NCBI RefSeq assembly: GCF_007565055.1
Contig: NC_044567.1
Location: forward strand, 51,856,260-51,920,259
DNA: 64,000 nucleotides
Source of the DNA: Rhinopithecus roxellana
Lineage: Eukaryota > Chordata > Mammalia > Primates > Cercopithecidae
Direction: 5' to 3'
Shown here: piece by piece, positions 1 through 9,957 of the stretch
Position numbering within the stretch: position 1 is the stretch's first letter
Layout of the letters: each line of letters starts with the position of its first letter
Position numbers and translations under genes: made by a program
The notes under the pieces: generated by a model
Told to the model about the DNA's origin: nothing
The model's input: only the letters and a program-made list of their open reading frames with translations
Database searches by the model: none

Positions 1-82
1 CTGGTGTGTAGCAGTGAAGGGGTGAACCCATCCTCATGGAGTTGCCTTTCTACTCTGTGGTCTCTCTTTTGCTTCACCTCAG

Positions 83-206
83 GGTACATATGAGCCTGGG
101 AAGCGGCACTGGCTGAAAGTGAAGAAAGACTATTTGAACGAGGGGGCCATGGCCGACACAGCTGACCTGGTGGTCCTTGGGGCCTTCTATGGGCAAGGGA
201 GCAAAG
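83..206 (+). CDS. LIG3: LIG3 coding exon: end of nucleotidyltransferase core (motif V)
   Basis: First of seven LIG3 coding exons here. DNA ligase III is an ATP-dependent enzyme that seals nicks in nuclear base-excision/single-strand-break repair (with XRCC1) and in mitochondrial DNA. The exon follows a CCTCAG acceptor, reads in phase 0 from GTYEPGKRHWLKVKKDY, and leaves one base of a split Gly codon before a GTCAGG donor at 207. The lysines of WLKVKKDY are nucleotidyltransferase motif V, which contacts the ATP phosphate in this family. Counting back from the stop, it holds residues 664-704 of a 1009-residue protein. The upstream part of the gene, including the catalytic lysine, lies outside the window. 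Confidence 0.95.
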
Positions 207-504
207 GTCAGGGTGGCTTCTGCCCACTGGGATGGCACTGTTTTAGAAGGCATCGCTTGAGGTACAGGCTGGCCTTGTTACTGGCTTGATCTGCCAGCAT
301 GGCCAGTCATGACTTCCGAAGTCCTAGGATCTGGGGCCCCAAGCTGGCCTGCTTACTTGGTTAGGGAGAAGTCAGAATAGAGTACCCTATGCTAGCCTAG
401 CAGAAGGACGCTTACCACCAATTATTTTGTCAGGACCTGACAGCTTTCTCCTCAGGGAAAATCTCTTTCCTGACTGGAGAGGAAGCTGGAGTCTGAGGAA
501 CTAA

Positions 505-695
505 TACTTTTAAGCAATCTATCATGTGTCCAACACAATTCAACGCCCCACAGCCCAACACGTTGGGTGTAATTATCCCTAATTTACAAAAGAGGAAATT
601 GGGGCTTACATGGGTTAAAATTACACAGCTAGTCAGAGGTAGCTCCGAGAGGTAAACTCTGGCACTCTGACAGCTGGGACCCAGGTCCTCTCCCT
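505..695 (-). repeat. MIR (old SINE), degraded
   Basis: Reverse-orientation MIR pattern: AATTATCCCTAATTTACAAAAGAGGAAATTGGGG followed by TTACACAGCTAGTCAGAGG, in a LIG3 intron. Confidence 0.7.
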
Positions 696-778
696 GGCCC
701 CGGGCTGCCTCTTCTGGGCTCTTCAGGCTGGCAGAGATGGCTCCTCCAACCCACACTCATCTCACACTCCCCTCCCAG

Positions 779-921
779 GCGGCATGATGTCAATCTTCCT
801 CATGGGCTGCTACGACCCTGGCAGCCAGAAGTGGTGCACAGTCACCAAGTGTGCAGGAGGCCATGATGACGCCACGCTTGCCCGCCTGCAGAAGGAACTA
901 GACATGGTGAAGATCAGCAAG
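779..921 (+). CDS. LIG3: LIG3 coding exon: start of OB-fold domain
   Basis: Acceptor CTCCCAG, donor AAG|GTGAGG. Two bases complete the split Gly codon, followed by 47 codons starting GMMSIFLMGCYDPGSQKW and ending LDMVKISK (residues 705-752). This is the start of the OB-fold domain that closes around nicked DNA in ATP-dependent ligases. No frameshift or stop is present. The 572-bp intron before it contains a degraded MIR. Confidence 0.95.
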
Positions 922-1257
922 GTGAGGAAGGGACTTGGTTGACCCTGGCCTCTGGACTGACCATGATCACTGAGACAGGCTGTGCTTTGGGCATTACAGG
1001 TATTGTTTATCTGTCTCCCCAGAAAGAAGGGTTGCAGCTTGCTCAGGGGAGCAGGATTAGGCCTTAAAATCTCTGAATGCCTTCCTTGTGGAAAATGGCT
1101 TGCATGCCTCTAGGTCATACCCACTCTGGGCTGGGAGGATCACATTGCTGAAGAGTCAGCTGTTTAAGTGGCTTCTTATAATCTCATTACCAGGAGAAGG
1201 GATTTAAGCCTTGATCCAGGTTGGGAACAGCCCAAAATAGCATCTTTTCTCCTGTAG

Positions 1258-1332
1258 GACCCCAGCAAAATACCCAGCTGGCTGAAAGTCAACAAGATCT
1301 ACTATCCTGACTTCATCGTCCCAGACCCAAAG
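1258..1332 (+). CDS. LIG3: LIG3 coding exon: OB-fold, 25 codons
   Basis: Short in-phase exon of 75 bp between TTTTCTCCTGTAG and AAG|GTATCA. It begins DPSKIPSWLKVNKIYYPD and ends with VPDPK (residues 753-777). It joins in phase 0 on both sides, so skipping it would keep frame but remove a strand of the OB fold. It is followed by a 1.1-kb intron containing two antisense Alus. Confidence 0.95.
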
Positions 1333-1734
1333 GTATCAACTCAATGGCTTGGGGTCCTCCAGCCCATAGAATTAGCTTGCAGGTTCTCTAGTGCCATAGA
1401 GAATCCATCTCACCTCGCTGAAAGTCCACCCAGGGATGGGGATCTGGATTTCCAGCCAAGTAATAGGCACAGGGACAGCCGGACAACTCTGAGGAATTTT
1501 GAATAGAATTCTTTCTGCAATATAATTGCTTTTTAAAAAGAGAGAGAGAAGAAGAAGAGACTACCTATCCACTCAGCGCAAAGGGTGTGTTCTAGAAGTA
1601 ATCTGGCCCAATCCCTTCTTGTACTGACCAAGAAAGAGACCTAGAGAACAAACAGGACTTCCCTAAGGTTATTCGGCAGCAGCAGCAGCAGAACTGGGAC
1701 CCAAGTTTCCCAGCTGCTAGCCAAAGCCTTCTTT

Positions 1735-2052
1735 GGTTTTTTGTTTGTTTGTTTTGTTTTTTGTTTTGTTTTGTTTTGTTTTCACTCTTGTTGCCCAGGC
1801 TGGAGTGCAATAGCACGATCTTGGCCCACCACAACCTCCGTCTCCCGGGTTCAAGCGATTCTCCTGCTTCAGCCTCCCAAGTAGCTGGGATTACAGGCAT
1901 GTGCCACCACAGCCGACTAATTTTGTATTTTTAGTGGAGACGTGGTTTCTCCGTGTTGGTCAGGCTGGTCTTGAACTCTCGACCTCAGGTGACCTGCCTG
2001 CCTCAGCCTCCCAAAGTGCTGGGATTACAGGCGTGAGCCACTGCACCCGGCC
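1735..2052 (-). repeat. Alu
   Basis: Antisense full-length Alu with a (TTTTG)n-type tail. It ends GTGAGCCACTGCACCCGGCC, in a LIG3 intron. Confidence 0.95.
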
Positions 2053-2102
2053 ACCTTTTTGGTTTTAACTGTTCTGTATTGCTTCTAGCTGGGTGGGAGA
2101 TC

Positions 2103-2411
2103 TTTTTTTTTTTTTTTTTTTTTTTTTTGAGACAGGGTCTCACTCTGTTGTCCAGGCTGGAGTGCAGTGGCAAGATCTCTGATCACTGCAGCCTCCGCCT
2201 CCCAGGTTCAAGCAGTTCTCCCACCTCAGTCTCCCAAGTAGCTGGGATTACAGGGGTGCACCACCATGCCCAGCTAATTTTTGTATTTTTAATAGAGATA
2301 AGAGTTTTACCATGTTGGCCAGGCTGGTCTCAAACTTCTGACCTCAGGTGATCCACCCGCCTCGGCCTCCCAAAGTGCTGAGATTACAGGCATGAGCTAC
2401 CACACCCAGCC
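2103..2411 (-). repeat. Alu
   Basis: Antisense full-length Alu with a long T-run start (rc of the A-tail). It ends about 50 bp before the LIG3 exon at 2463. Confidence 0.95.
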
Positions 2412-2462
2412 ACTGATACTATCTTCTTAACCAGTGATGACCTGCTGACTTACTCCTGACAG

Positions 2463-2609
2463 AAAGCTGCCGTGTGGGAGATCACAGGGGCTGAATTCTC
2501 CAAATCGGAGGCTCACACAGCTGATGGGATCTCCATCCGATTCCCTCGCTGCACCCGAATCCGAGATGATAAGGACTGGAAATCTGCCACTAACCTTCCC
2601 CAACTCAAG
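2463..2609 (+). CDS. LIG3: LIG3 coding exon: OB-fold with ligase motif VI
   Basis: 49 codons (residues 778-826) between an ACTCCTGACAG acceptor and an AAG|GTAGCA donor. It starts KAAVWEITGAEFSKSE. The segment RFPRCTRIRDDKDW (about residues 803-816) is motif VI (R-x-D-K) of ATP-dependent DNA ligases, which acts in the first step, enzyme adenylation. The acceptor lies only about 50 bp downstream of an antisense Alu ending at 2411. A long overlapping open frame at 2472-3089 is read-through into the intron. Confidence 0.95.
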
Positions 2610-3120
2610 GTAGCAGCTCTTAGGCTGTATGTGTATTCTCCACCCCACTGTCCAGGCCTTGGAGCCTTGGGCATCTGGACCATTCACATGTCCTCTGTCT
2701 TCTCTTTTCCCCCATTCTCCTGTGGCAGAGCAAGGAGGGCAATTAGAGAGGGAGACAAACTGCTGCTGGGCCAGGGGCACAGCACTAGACCTCCTTCTCC
2801 CTCCATCTCTGAGCAGAGAACCTTGCATTTGCGAGGCCCCACTGAGCAGCCCTTGGTCTGGGGTATCTTAGAGTTTGCTCCTGTTGCCCCAGCCTTCAGT
2901 CCCTGCTTCACTGTACTGAGAACAATGATTTGTACCCTGATTACTCAGGCTATAGGGCCACACTTTGGAATGGTACCAAGGAAGCCAACTCCTTTTCCTT
3001 GCTCTTTATCTTTCTCACATCTTTATTCTCACATGCACCTAAAACACACCACACACATCACCTCTGAGGCCAGTCTGGGAAGGCAATAAAACCCTCTGAC
3101 ATTGTCCCTCCCCACCTCAG

Positions 3121-3316
3121 GAACTGTACCAGTTGTCCAAGGAGAAGGCAGACTTCACTGTAGTGGCTGGAGATGAGGGGAGCTCCACTACAGGGGGTAG
3201 CAGTGAAGAGAATAAGGGTCCCTCAGGGTCTGCTGTGTCCCGCAAGGCCCCCAGCAAGCCCTCTGCCAGTACCAAGAAAGCAGAAGGGAACCTGAGTAAC
3301 TCCAACAGCAAAGGCG
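3121..3316 (+). CDS. LIG3: LIG3 coding exon: Ser/Lys-rich linker before BRCT
   Basis: Acceptor CCCCACCTCAG, donor GGCG|GTAAGG. 65 codons plus one base of a split Gly (residues 827-891). After ELYQLSKEKADFTVVAG, the exon is low-complexity and rich in Ser, Gly and Lys (GSSTTGGSSEENKG... KPSASTKKAEG). This is the flexible linker between the catalytic region and the C-terminal interaction domain. Such linkers evolve faster than domains, and this part differs slightly from the human protein as I remember it. Confidence 0.93.
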
Positions 3317-3720
3317 GTAAGGATAGGGAGGGGCTGGGATGGTGAAGAGGGCGGTGTGAGGGGCAGAGATTCAAGGGCAGGGACGCAGTCTCACATTCCA
3401 GCCCTGAGATCTCATGATTATCTATGCCCACTGCAGTGGACATGGACTGCATTCCTGGTGTGTGTCCAGCCATGGGCCAGAGACCCTTCTGCTGGGCACC
3501 CTATATCTGCTCAGCAAACCTGAATGGAGCAGTACCCTGGCGACAGCCAGTCTGACCAGGGAATAAGCTACCTTTGAGCTAAAGGGCTTAGCTGATAACT
3601 CTTCACCCCCCTCTCACCTATGCGCATAGCAGAGAAAGGCCCTGGTCCTTCCCATTACTGCCCCTGACTGCAGGGAGCATTATCAGCAATCCCTACCCTC
3701 TTAGTTCTTTTGTATCTTAT

Positions 3721-3861
3721 GTTTTTTTAGAGACAGGGTCTCACTCTGTCATCCAGGCTGGAGTGCAGTGGCACGACCATAGCTCACTGCAGCCTCAAAC
3801 TCCTGGGTTCAATTGATCCTCCCGAGTAGCTGGGACTGTAGGTTGCACCACCACGCCCAGC
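3721..3861 (-). repeat. Partial Alu (old, truncated) abutting a LIG3 acceptor
   Basis: Antisense half Alu (AGAGACAGGGTCTCACTCTG to CACCACGCCCAG), cut off before the usual CTAATTTTTGTA. The next 18 bp form the acceptor of the LIG3 exon at 3880. Confidence 0.88.
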
Positions 3862-3879
3862 TTCCTCTTTGTCCTTCAG

Positions 3880-4001
3880 GCAACATGCTGACTGCAAAGC
3901 CTTCTGCTGTGAAGGTGGGAGAGAGGCTGGCCATGAAGTCTTCTCCAGTGAAAGGAGGGGAGAAGCGGAAAGCTGCTGATGAGACCCTGTGCCAAACAAA
4001 G
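3880..4001 (+). CDS. LIG3: LIG3 coding exon: basic linker, last exon shared by alpha and beta forms
   Basis: Two bases complete the split Gly, then 40 codons starting NMLTAKPSAVKVGERLAMKS and ending KRKAADETLCQTK (residues 892-932). KRKAADE resembles the nuclear-targeting/linker stretch before the BRCT. The exon ends in phase 0 at AAG|GTGAGG, so it can be joined either to the beta tail at 4205 or to the BRCT exon at 5469. Its acceptor (TCCTCTTTGTCCTTCAG) begins about 18 bp after the end of an Alu fragment (3721-3861), so the branch-point region is likely Alu-derived. Confidence 0.94.
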
Positions 4002-4204
4002 GTGAGGGTAAAAACAGCAACACACCACGTGGACCAGTTTAGCCCAGGTTGTGTTCCTAACCCTCTGCACAAGAAGTTTGAAAGAGGATGAGCAAAGGTG
4101 TTTGGGGAACATTGGCTAAACCTCTTCCCTCCCTGCTGCCGCTCCTGTTGTGGGCAGGGTCAGCAGTGCTGCTGCTCACCCTGTGTCCTCTTGTTGCCTT
4201 GCAG

Positions 4205-4261
4205 AGGCGGCGAGCCAGTGAGCAGAGAGGAAGGAGAACTGTGCCAGCAGGCAGGAGATAG
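4205..4261 (+). CDS. LIG3: LIG3 alternative last exon (beta-type C-terminal tail)
   Basis: After a good acceptor (CTCTTGTTGCCTTGCAG, ending 4204), an 18-codon open frame in phase 0 encodes RRRASEQRGRRTVPAGRR and stops at TAG 4259-4261. This closely resembles the short basic tail of the known germ-cell beta form of DNA ligase III, which lacks the BRCT and so does not bind XRCC1. An ATTAAA signal lies 69 bp after the stop. The alpha form skips this exon. The spliced form is inferred from sequence and recall of the human isoform; no transcript data are available here. Confidence 0.85.
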   Translation, partial: RRRASEQRGRRTVPAGRR

Positions 4262-4355
4262 AACAGCCCGGCCTAGCCAGGAGAGACTGCAGGGACTCAC
4301 TCAGCTGCTGGCCCCAAGTCAAAATTTACATTAAATGGGAAAGCCCAGTCTGGGT
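4262..4355 (+). other. LIG3: LIG3 beta-form 3'UTR
   Basis: Short untranslated end between the beta stop codon and the expected cleavage zone 10-25 bp after ATTAAA at 4330. The exact cleavage site cannot be read from sequence. Confidence 0.6.
4330..4335 (+). terminator. ATTAAA polyadenylation signal for the LIG3 beta form
   Basis: ATTAAA, the commonest variant of the poly(A) hexamer, lies 69 bp downstream of the beta stop. It is followed within 40 bp by GT-rich sequence (GTCTGGGTGTGGG, then TTGTGAGTTTGTGG), as expected of a downstream element. Confidence 0.65.
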
Positions 4356-4521
4356 GTGGGAATGCAGCATTGTGAGTTTGTGGTCAGGCTGGAAGCAGGT
4401 CCAGCGAGCAATAAGAAGGGGAGAGGGCACTGGCTTGGTGACTCTCCTCCCACCTAAGGAACCTTTTCCCTTTTACACTTACTTGTCAGTCTTGGGTTTG
4501 GCAACATCTCCTGAGCACTTT

Positions 4522-4813
4522 TTTTTTTTTTTCCCTCAAGTCTGGCTCTGTCGTGCAGGCTGGAGTGAAGTGGTGCAATCTCAGCTCACTGCAACCTCCG
4601 CCTCCCGGGTTCAAGCGATTCTCCTGCTTCAGCCTCCCGAGTAGCTGGGAGTATAGGCATGTGCCACCATGCCCAGCTAATTTTTGTATTTTTAGTAGAG
4701 ACGGGGTTTCACCATGTTGGTCAGGATGGTCTCGAAGTCCTGACCTCAAGTGATCCGCCTGCCTCGGCCTCCCAAAGTGCTGGGATTACAGGCATGAGCC
4801 ACCACACCTGGCC
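4522..4813 (-). repeat. Alu
   Basis: Antisense full-length Alu between the beta and alpha last exons of LIG3. Target duplication TGAGCACTTT at 4512-4521 and 4819-4828. Confidence 0.95.
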
Positions 4814-5468
4814 TCTTTTGAGCACTTTCTGATGCCAAGAACTAGGTTTAATACTGGCTCAACTCTGGGGGAGCTGATGGCTCAAAGGGCAGATAGAGAA
4901 GTAAACATAATTTACACCCATGTCATCACACCCCCACTCTCCCCACCGCCATCCAGGAGTAAGCATAGAAGTCTGACAACTCAGGTCCTGAACTTGGTCC
5001 CCAACAGACCTGTAGAAACCTTCCCCCTCTCTCTTCCCAGCCTGAAGTCCTTGAACCCATTGAGAGTAGTAAGCAGGACTCCTGACCCCTCAGTCTAGCA
5101 GGTTGTACAGAGTAGACTGCTTGGTCTCAGGGGACATCACTGAATCTGAGGGCACTGAGTCAGAGCCAGCTCTGCCTGCCCACCATGACTGGGTGGCTCT
5201 TATACCCATATAATCTTCCCATCTCCAGGTCCCAGATGTCAAGGCCCATCCCCTCTTCTTTTCCCTAGGCAGGGATGGGGGGGCATGTCAGTCTTGTATA
5301 ATTTGGAGTGACTGGAGGGGTGGGGTTGTTGATGCATAGTATTCCAGTAAACTCCTCTGCTTGTGTCCTAACTCCAGGCTCCCTCATTCTGTCCTGGGCT
5401 TATCTGGGTGAAGACCCATCTGTACCCAATGTAGGTCTGACCCCACCGTGACCTCTCTGCATTTGCAG

Positions 5469-5702
5469 GTACTGCTGGACATCTTCACTGGAGTGCGGCT
5501 TTACTTGCCACCCTCCACACCAGACTTCAGCCGTCTCAGACGCTACTTTGTGGCATTCGACGGGGACCTGGTACAGGAATTTGATATGACCTCAGCCACG
5601 CATGTGCTGGATAGCAGGGACAAGAACCCTGTGGCCCAGCAGGTCTCCCCAGAGTGGATTTGGGCATGTATCCGGAAACGGAGACTGGTAGCTCCCTGCT
5701 AG
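5469..5702 (+). CDS. LIG3: LIG3 last coding exon (alpha form): BRCT domain
   Basis: Acceptor CTGCATTTGCAG, then 77 codons and TAG at 5700-5702 (residues 933-1009). It begins VLLDIFTGVRLYLPP and ends with WIWACIRKRRLVAPC. The WxxxC segment near the end (WIWAC) is the conserved third-helix signature of BRCT domains. In LIG3 alpha this domain pairs with the second BRCT of XRCC1 and recruits the ligase to strand breaks. The stretch VLDSRDKNPVAQQ differs by two residues from the human sequence as I recall it, which agrees with a non-human primate. Confidence 0.96.
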   Translation, partial: VLLDIFTGVRLYLPPSTPDFSRLRRYFVAFDGDLVQEFDMTSATHVLDSRDKNPVAQQVSPEWIWACIRKRRLVAPC

Positions 5703-6005
5703 GTTTGCTGTCTTCCCTCTCCCTCAGGCCATACTCTCCTTTACCATACTACTGGACTGGACTCAGGCTGGAGGCAGGTAGACACAGTATAGGGGGAATG
5801 GGCTTGCTTCTCCCAAACCCACCAGTTCTCCACGGTCTCTTCTGGACCAGGAATTAGTTGCTGTGGGTGCCACAACTGAAGTCAGTTTCTCTTGCTGGGT
5901 TTAAATAGATCTTTCAGATCTGGGTGCTGGGTTTGCCTTCTGTTTGTTTTCTTTGAAAAGCAGCTTAGTTACCTTTTTTATAAATAAAATACCTTGCAGT
6001 TGTCT
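5703..6005 (+). other. LIG3: LIG3 alpha-form 3'UTR (proximal form)
   Basis: Sequence from the stop codon to the likely cleavage region after AATAAA at 5983. No repeat is recognised in it. A longer 3'UTR using a distal signal cannot be excluded: the gap to RFFL is large and I recall the human transcript as longer than this. Confidence 0.6.
5983..5988 (+). terminator. AATAAA polyadenylation signal of LIG3
   Basis: TATAAATAAAATACC context 281 bp after the alpha stop, followed by GTTGTCTTTGTCC, a GU/U-rich downstream element. This is the first canonical hexamer after the BRCT exon. Confidence 0.75.
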
Positions 6006-6457
6006 TTGTCCTTTCCCCACCTACACCCCTAATAATTTCCCTAGAGATTAAGGAGTAAAGGCTGGGTTATGGCAGCTCTGTCCGCAAAGCCTTCTCTCCC
6101 GTCCTTGCCTGTTCCTTTGTACTTCCAGGCTCATTTTAAAGTCGTATTTAAAGGACTGCCCTCAGAAATGCTTCCATTTAGCAGAACTGTGTTCGGCCTG
6201 ACACCCTTTGCCAGGAACAAAGCCTCATGTGAAAGAAAACAAAATGAACTTTTTTGACTTTCTTCTCTGTGTTCTTCTGTTACAGGGTGAGGATTCCCAG
6301 TTTGAAGGGAGGGAACTAGGGTCAGGTAGGACAATGGGGCCTTTATGAAGAAAGGGGAAGTTATTTGGGTCACTCCTCTGGAGGGATAGAGGGCTCCAGG
6401 AAGATCTGCCTCCCCAAAACCTGGAAACAAGACGGTTCTTTAAGAATAAAAATCTAC

Positions 6458-7249
6458 GTGGGGCTTGAGGCCAAGAACAGCCCTTGTTGCCACGAACATG
6501 GAGACTTTGTAGCATGTCCCGTTCTTAGTGCTTGAGTGTCCCAACCTTAAGCTGACTAAGCCACCCTGGCTGCACATGCAGCAGCCATGACTGTGTATGC
6601 TGTGGTGGTGGTGTCTTCCTCATGACTGGAGGAATAATTATATGATATTGTTGACCCCCCAAGTATTGGCTGATGAACGTGGGCCTCAAAGGCCAGTAGC
6701 TTTCTTGGCCTGCAGAGTAAATGGACAGTATATTATGGAAAGACTTGCATACAGCTTCCTGTTTACAATGGGAGGTTTAGGTTTCATAATCCTGGACCAG
6801 TCAAATGCACCAAATATCCCAAAACTCAATCGATTTTTTTCTTCTATTCATTGGATTCGTCTGTGTCCTACTGAGTTTTTTCATGGCTGGAGTATTCATA
6901 TGAATGAAACTGCCGGGCTATCTGATGGGTTAGAGTGCCTTTGAGAAGACATCAGTGGATACTGGATTTGTTCCTGTCAATGAAGTTTTACAGGCTGTAC
7001 CAATCCTCCAGTATGAAATGTCGGAAAGAATGAAGAGCGGCAGTAAAAGAAATACCTAGCGAAAAACACAGGAAGCATATTGAAGCTTGGACTAGAATTT
7101 CTTCTTGGTATCAGAGAGACAAGTTTATCACAGTATTTTTTTTTCCCTGCTGACCTATTGATAATACCAACAGTGTTGAGTGGCATTTTTTTTCTTAGTT
7201 TTTAATTTCTTAAAGAAAATATACTCCATAGCTTCAAGAAAAAAAAAAA
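6458..7249 (+). pseudogene. OSTC: Processed pseudogene of OSTC (oligosaccharyltransferase subunit)
   Basis: Intronless copy of an OSTC (DC2) mRNA. The parent encodes a small ER-membrane subunit of the STT3A oligosaccharyltransferase. Counterparts of the N-terminal VPFLVLECPNLKL and PPWLHM are seen at 6519-6580, and VNGQYIME, FLFTMGGLGFIILD and SNAPNIPKLNRF at 6719-6836. The start-like ATG is at 6498 and the stop-equivalent TAG at 6931. It is dead: codon 5 is TAG and there are several frameshifts. A 3'UTR-like stretch ends in an A-run at 7238-7251. The insert is bounded by a 16-bp duplication, AAGAATAAAAATCTAC (6442) and AAGAATAAAAATCCAC (7250), one mismatch. This is the hallmark of L1-mediated retrotransposition. 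Confidence 0.93.
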
Positions 7250-7569
7250 AAGAATAAAAATCCACACCTGAGAACAGATCCATACAACCTGCTTACAAAG
7301 AACAGCTCCTGTGCTACCTGAGGCTGATTTATTTGAAGAACAAAAGGAAGACAATTTAGTGTAAACAAGTGCTATTCAGTGAACTTTCTGCAGCAGTGGC
7401 AATATCCATAAATCTGCACTGTCCAACCAAACTAGCCACAGATAGCTGCTGAGCAATTGAAATGAAGTTGGCACAACTAAGGAACTGAAGTTCTTATTTT
7501 AATTCAACTTCAAATGGTCACATGTCACTAGTGACTACCACACTGGACAGTGCAGGTATAGATGGAGCT

Positions 7570-7745
7570 CACATCAGAGTCTTGAAACTTAATGGCTCTA
7601 ACCTTAGGCAAGTTATGTAACATCTAAGCCTCAATCCCTCCAAGTAGAATGGGGATAGCCATTGCACCTAAATCATAGGGTTGTCCTATTGTCTTGAGCA
7701 ACATTATGTAAAGCACTTAGCCCACAGCCTACCACATAGTTATCT
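7570..7745 (+). repeat. MIR
   Basis: Forward MIR pattern: CCTTAGGCAAGTTATGTAAC, AGTAGAATGGGGATAG, then TAAAGCACTTAGCCCACAG. Confidence 0.75.
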
Positions 7746-8487
7746 AGAGTTGGGAACATCACCGCTGGTTTGCATGTCCAGACCCTACCCGGGAGAAGGG
7801 CCTAGCCTATGATTTTGGAACTCTCAGTTGTAGGTTTGCATGTTTCAGCTAACACTCCACTCTGAGTGCAGGCTCATCAGGACACCATACGGTTGTAAAT
7901 TGGCTTCCATGTCCCAGTCCTGGCTTTTGAGGGTCAGTTCTCTCCTTACGAACAAATTAGCAGACTCTGGGCTTGTAAGATCAAGGAGTACTGCACCGCC
8001 GCCCCCGCCCGGCCCAGATTTGATCTGATTGACTTTGGCTTCCACCTACTGTTTAAAATGTGTATGTTGGAGTAGGGACAGCACAGGGGAGGGGGTTACT
8101 TTCCTGACTCTAGCCCAGGACATTTGGTGTTTTTGAATAGGCACCGTTCAGCCTGGCTTCAGTTTTAGGAATCAGGTACTCTTTTTATTCCATCCTCTAT
8201 GGAGACAAAAAGCTGCTCCTCCTTTGAGTACTGACCTACATAGATTTCCATTTCTTTCTTCAGCCTCAGGCCAAACAACTGGACAGGGCAGTAGAACAAG
8301 GCTGTCTCCTCAGGATCCTGCCAAAGGCACTGTCCTCTCCAACCTGGATCCAGCCCCACTTGCCCTTACTGGTTGCTTACACCCAGAGTGCACACTCACA
8401 GGAAAGGGGCTCTGCTGGCTGCAGGTGATCATCTTGTCCCTTCTTTGCCTTAGTGTGTGTTATTGCTATTTCAATGTCAGTGTTTTT

Positions 8488-8809
8488 GTTGTTGTTGTTG
8501 TTGTTGTGTTTTTTTTTTTTTTTTTTTGAGACGGAGTCTCGCTCTGTCGCCCAGGCTGGAGTGCGGTGGCCGGATCGCAGCTCACTGCAAGCTCCGCCTT
8601 CTGGGTTTACGCCATTCTCCTGCCTCCGCCTCCCAAGTAGCTGGGACTACAGGCGCTCGCCTCGTCGCCCGGCTAGTTTTTTGTATTCTTTAGTAGAGAC
8701 GGGGTTTCACCGTATTAGCCAGGATGGTCTCGATCTCCTGACCTTGTGATCCGCCCATCTCGGCCTCCCAAAGTGCTGGGATTACAGGCTTGAGCCACCA
8801 CGCCCGGCC
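8488..8809 (-). repeat. AluYRa-like Alu (Old World monkey lineage)
   Basis: Antisense young Alu with (TTG)n beside the tail. Target duplication TGTCAGTGTTTTT at 8475-8487 and 8810-8822. It shows lineage changes: rc of GGCTCAAGCCTG, GATCCGGCC and GGCGTAAACCC. Confidence 0.93.
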
Positions 8810-9254
8810 TGTCAGTGTTTTTTTTATGTATTTTCTTCCAGTCTTTGCTGCTGAGATCTGACTGTATATACTATTTTGTATCCTTTCATGTATTTCTTTC
8901 ATGTATTTCAATGCAGCCCTCAACATCATCATCGTAAGTCTCTCCAGCAAAATGCTGGAGGCCTCCCTCTTCTGAACCTTTACATGCTGCTGGCTGGCAT
9001 CAAGCAGAGGTCATCACTGGGTGCTGAACAGGTCAGCTCCCTAGGGCAATGTGAGCAAAGTGTTGGGGCTCATCCTTGATCCTTTATGCCCTTTTGGCAA
9101 GATTCCTTTCTCAGTCACAGAGCAGATGGACACATAATCTTGTTCTCCCAGGGGCTGCATTCTCAGGAGTCTTTTCCCTGCACCTTGGGCGCCTGGTCAG
9201 GGAGGTTTGTACAAGCCTGTGCACACACAGCAGTCTGTCACAAGGCTGGGCAAC

Positions 9255-9557
9255 CTTTTTTTTTTTTTTTTTTAACAGACTCTTGCTCTGTCATTCAGGC
9301 TGGAGTGCAGTGGTGCAATCTCAGCTCACTGCAACCTCTGCTTCCTGGGTTCACAAGCAATTCCCATGCCTCAGCCTTCTGAGTGGCTAAGACTTAACAG
9401 GCACACACCATCACTCCCAGCTAAGTTTTTGTATTTTTAGTAGAGACCATGTTTTGCCATGTTATCCAGACTGGTCTCAAACTCCTGGCCTCAAGTCATC
9501 CACCCACCCCAGCCACTCAAAGTGTTGGGATTACAGACATGAGCCATGGCGCCCAGC
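9255..9557 (-). repeat. Alu
   Basis: Antisense, diverged full-length Alu from a T-run to GCCATGGCGCCCAGC. Confidence 0.93.
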
Positions 9558-9957
9558 GTGAGCCAACCTTTTCTGAGCCATAGTCCAACTGTACTACAGC
9601 TGTATCCAAAAGGTACCATGTATCTCCCAGGGTAACCTGAAGACCTAACTGGGCACACTAGCTGTCCTAAGATTCCTTTCCGTTTCAGATCTTTAAGGCC
9701 CATCTCTTCTAGATCAGTGTAAATATCTGAACTTGGTGCTTCAACCCAATTGGTCTTGGGATTCATCCTTTTCCTACCCAGCTCTCATTCTCTTCTAGGC
9801 TATTCCATGGCCTCTTCCACATATTACATTTGTGGTCCTGGGCAAGTTACAACAACACTGAGCATCTTGACCAAAGTCACTTCACCCAACCACAGGGTAA
9901 TCCCAGGCCATGTGCACATCCCAGGATTAGCCTGTGGTTTATCAGTTATTTTGTCAG

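Noticed and set aside
2079..2351. Many 60-160-codon frames with LECSG/SPASASQVAG-like text (for example here)
   Set aside because: These are translations of Alu elements, recurring across the window on both strands.
2472..3089. 205-codon open frame on +
   Set aside because: It is the LIG3 exon 2463-2609 read past its donor into the intron. The part after 2609 resembles no protein.
6597..6944. 115-codon open frame that looks protein-like
   Set aside because: It is the least damaged reading frame of the OSTC retrocopy. The copy has an early stop and frameshifts, so no functional product is claimed.
7997..8016. GC-rich patch as a promoter/CpG island
   Set aside because: Only about 20 bp and isolated. 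No CpG density around it.
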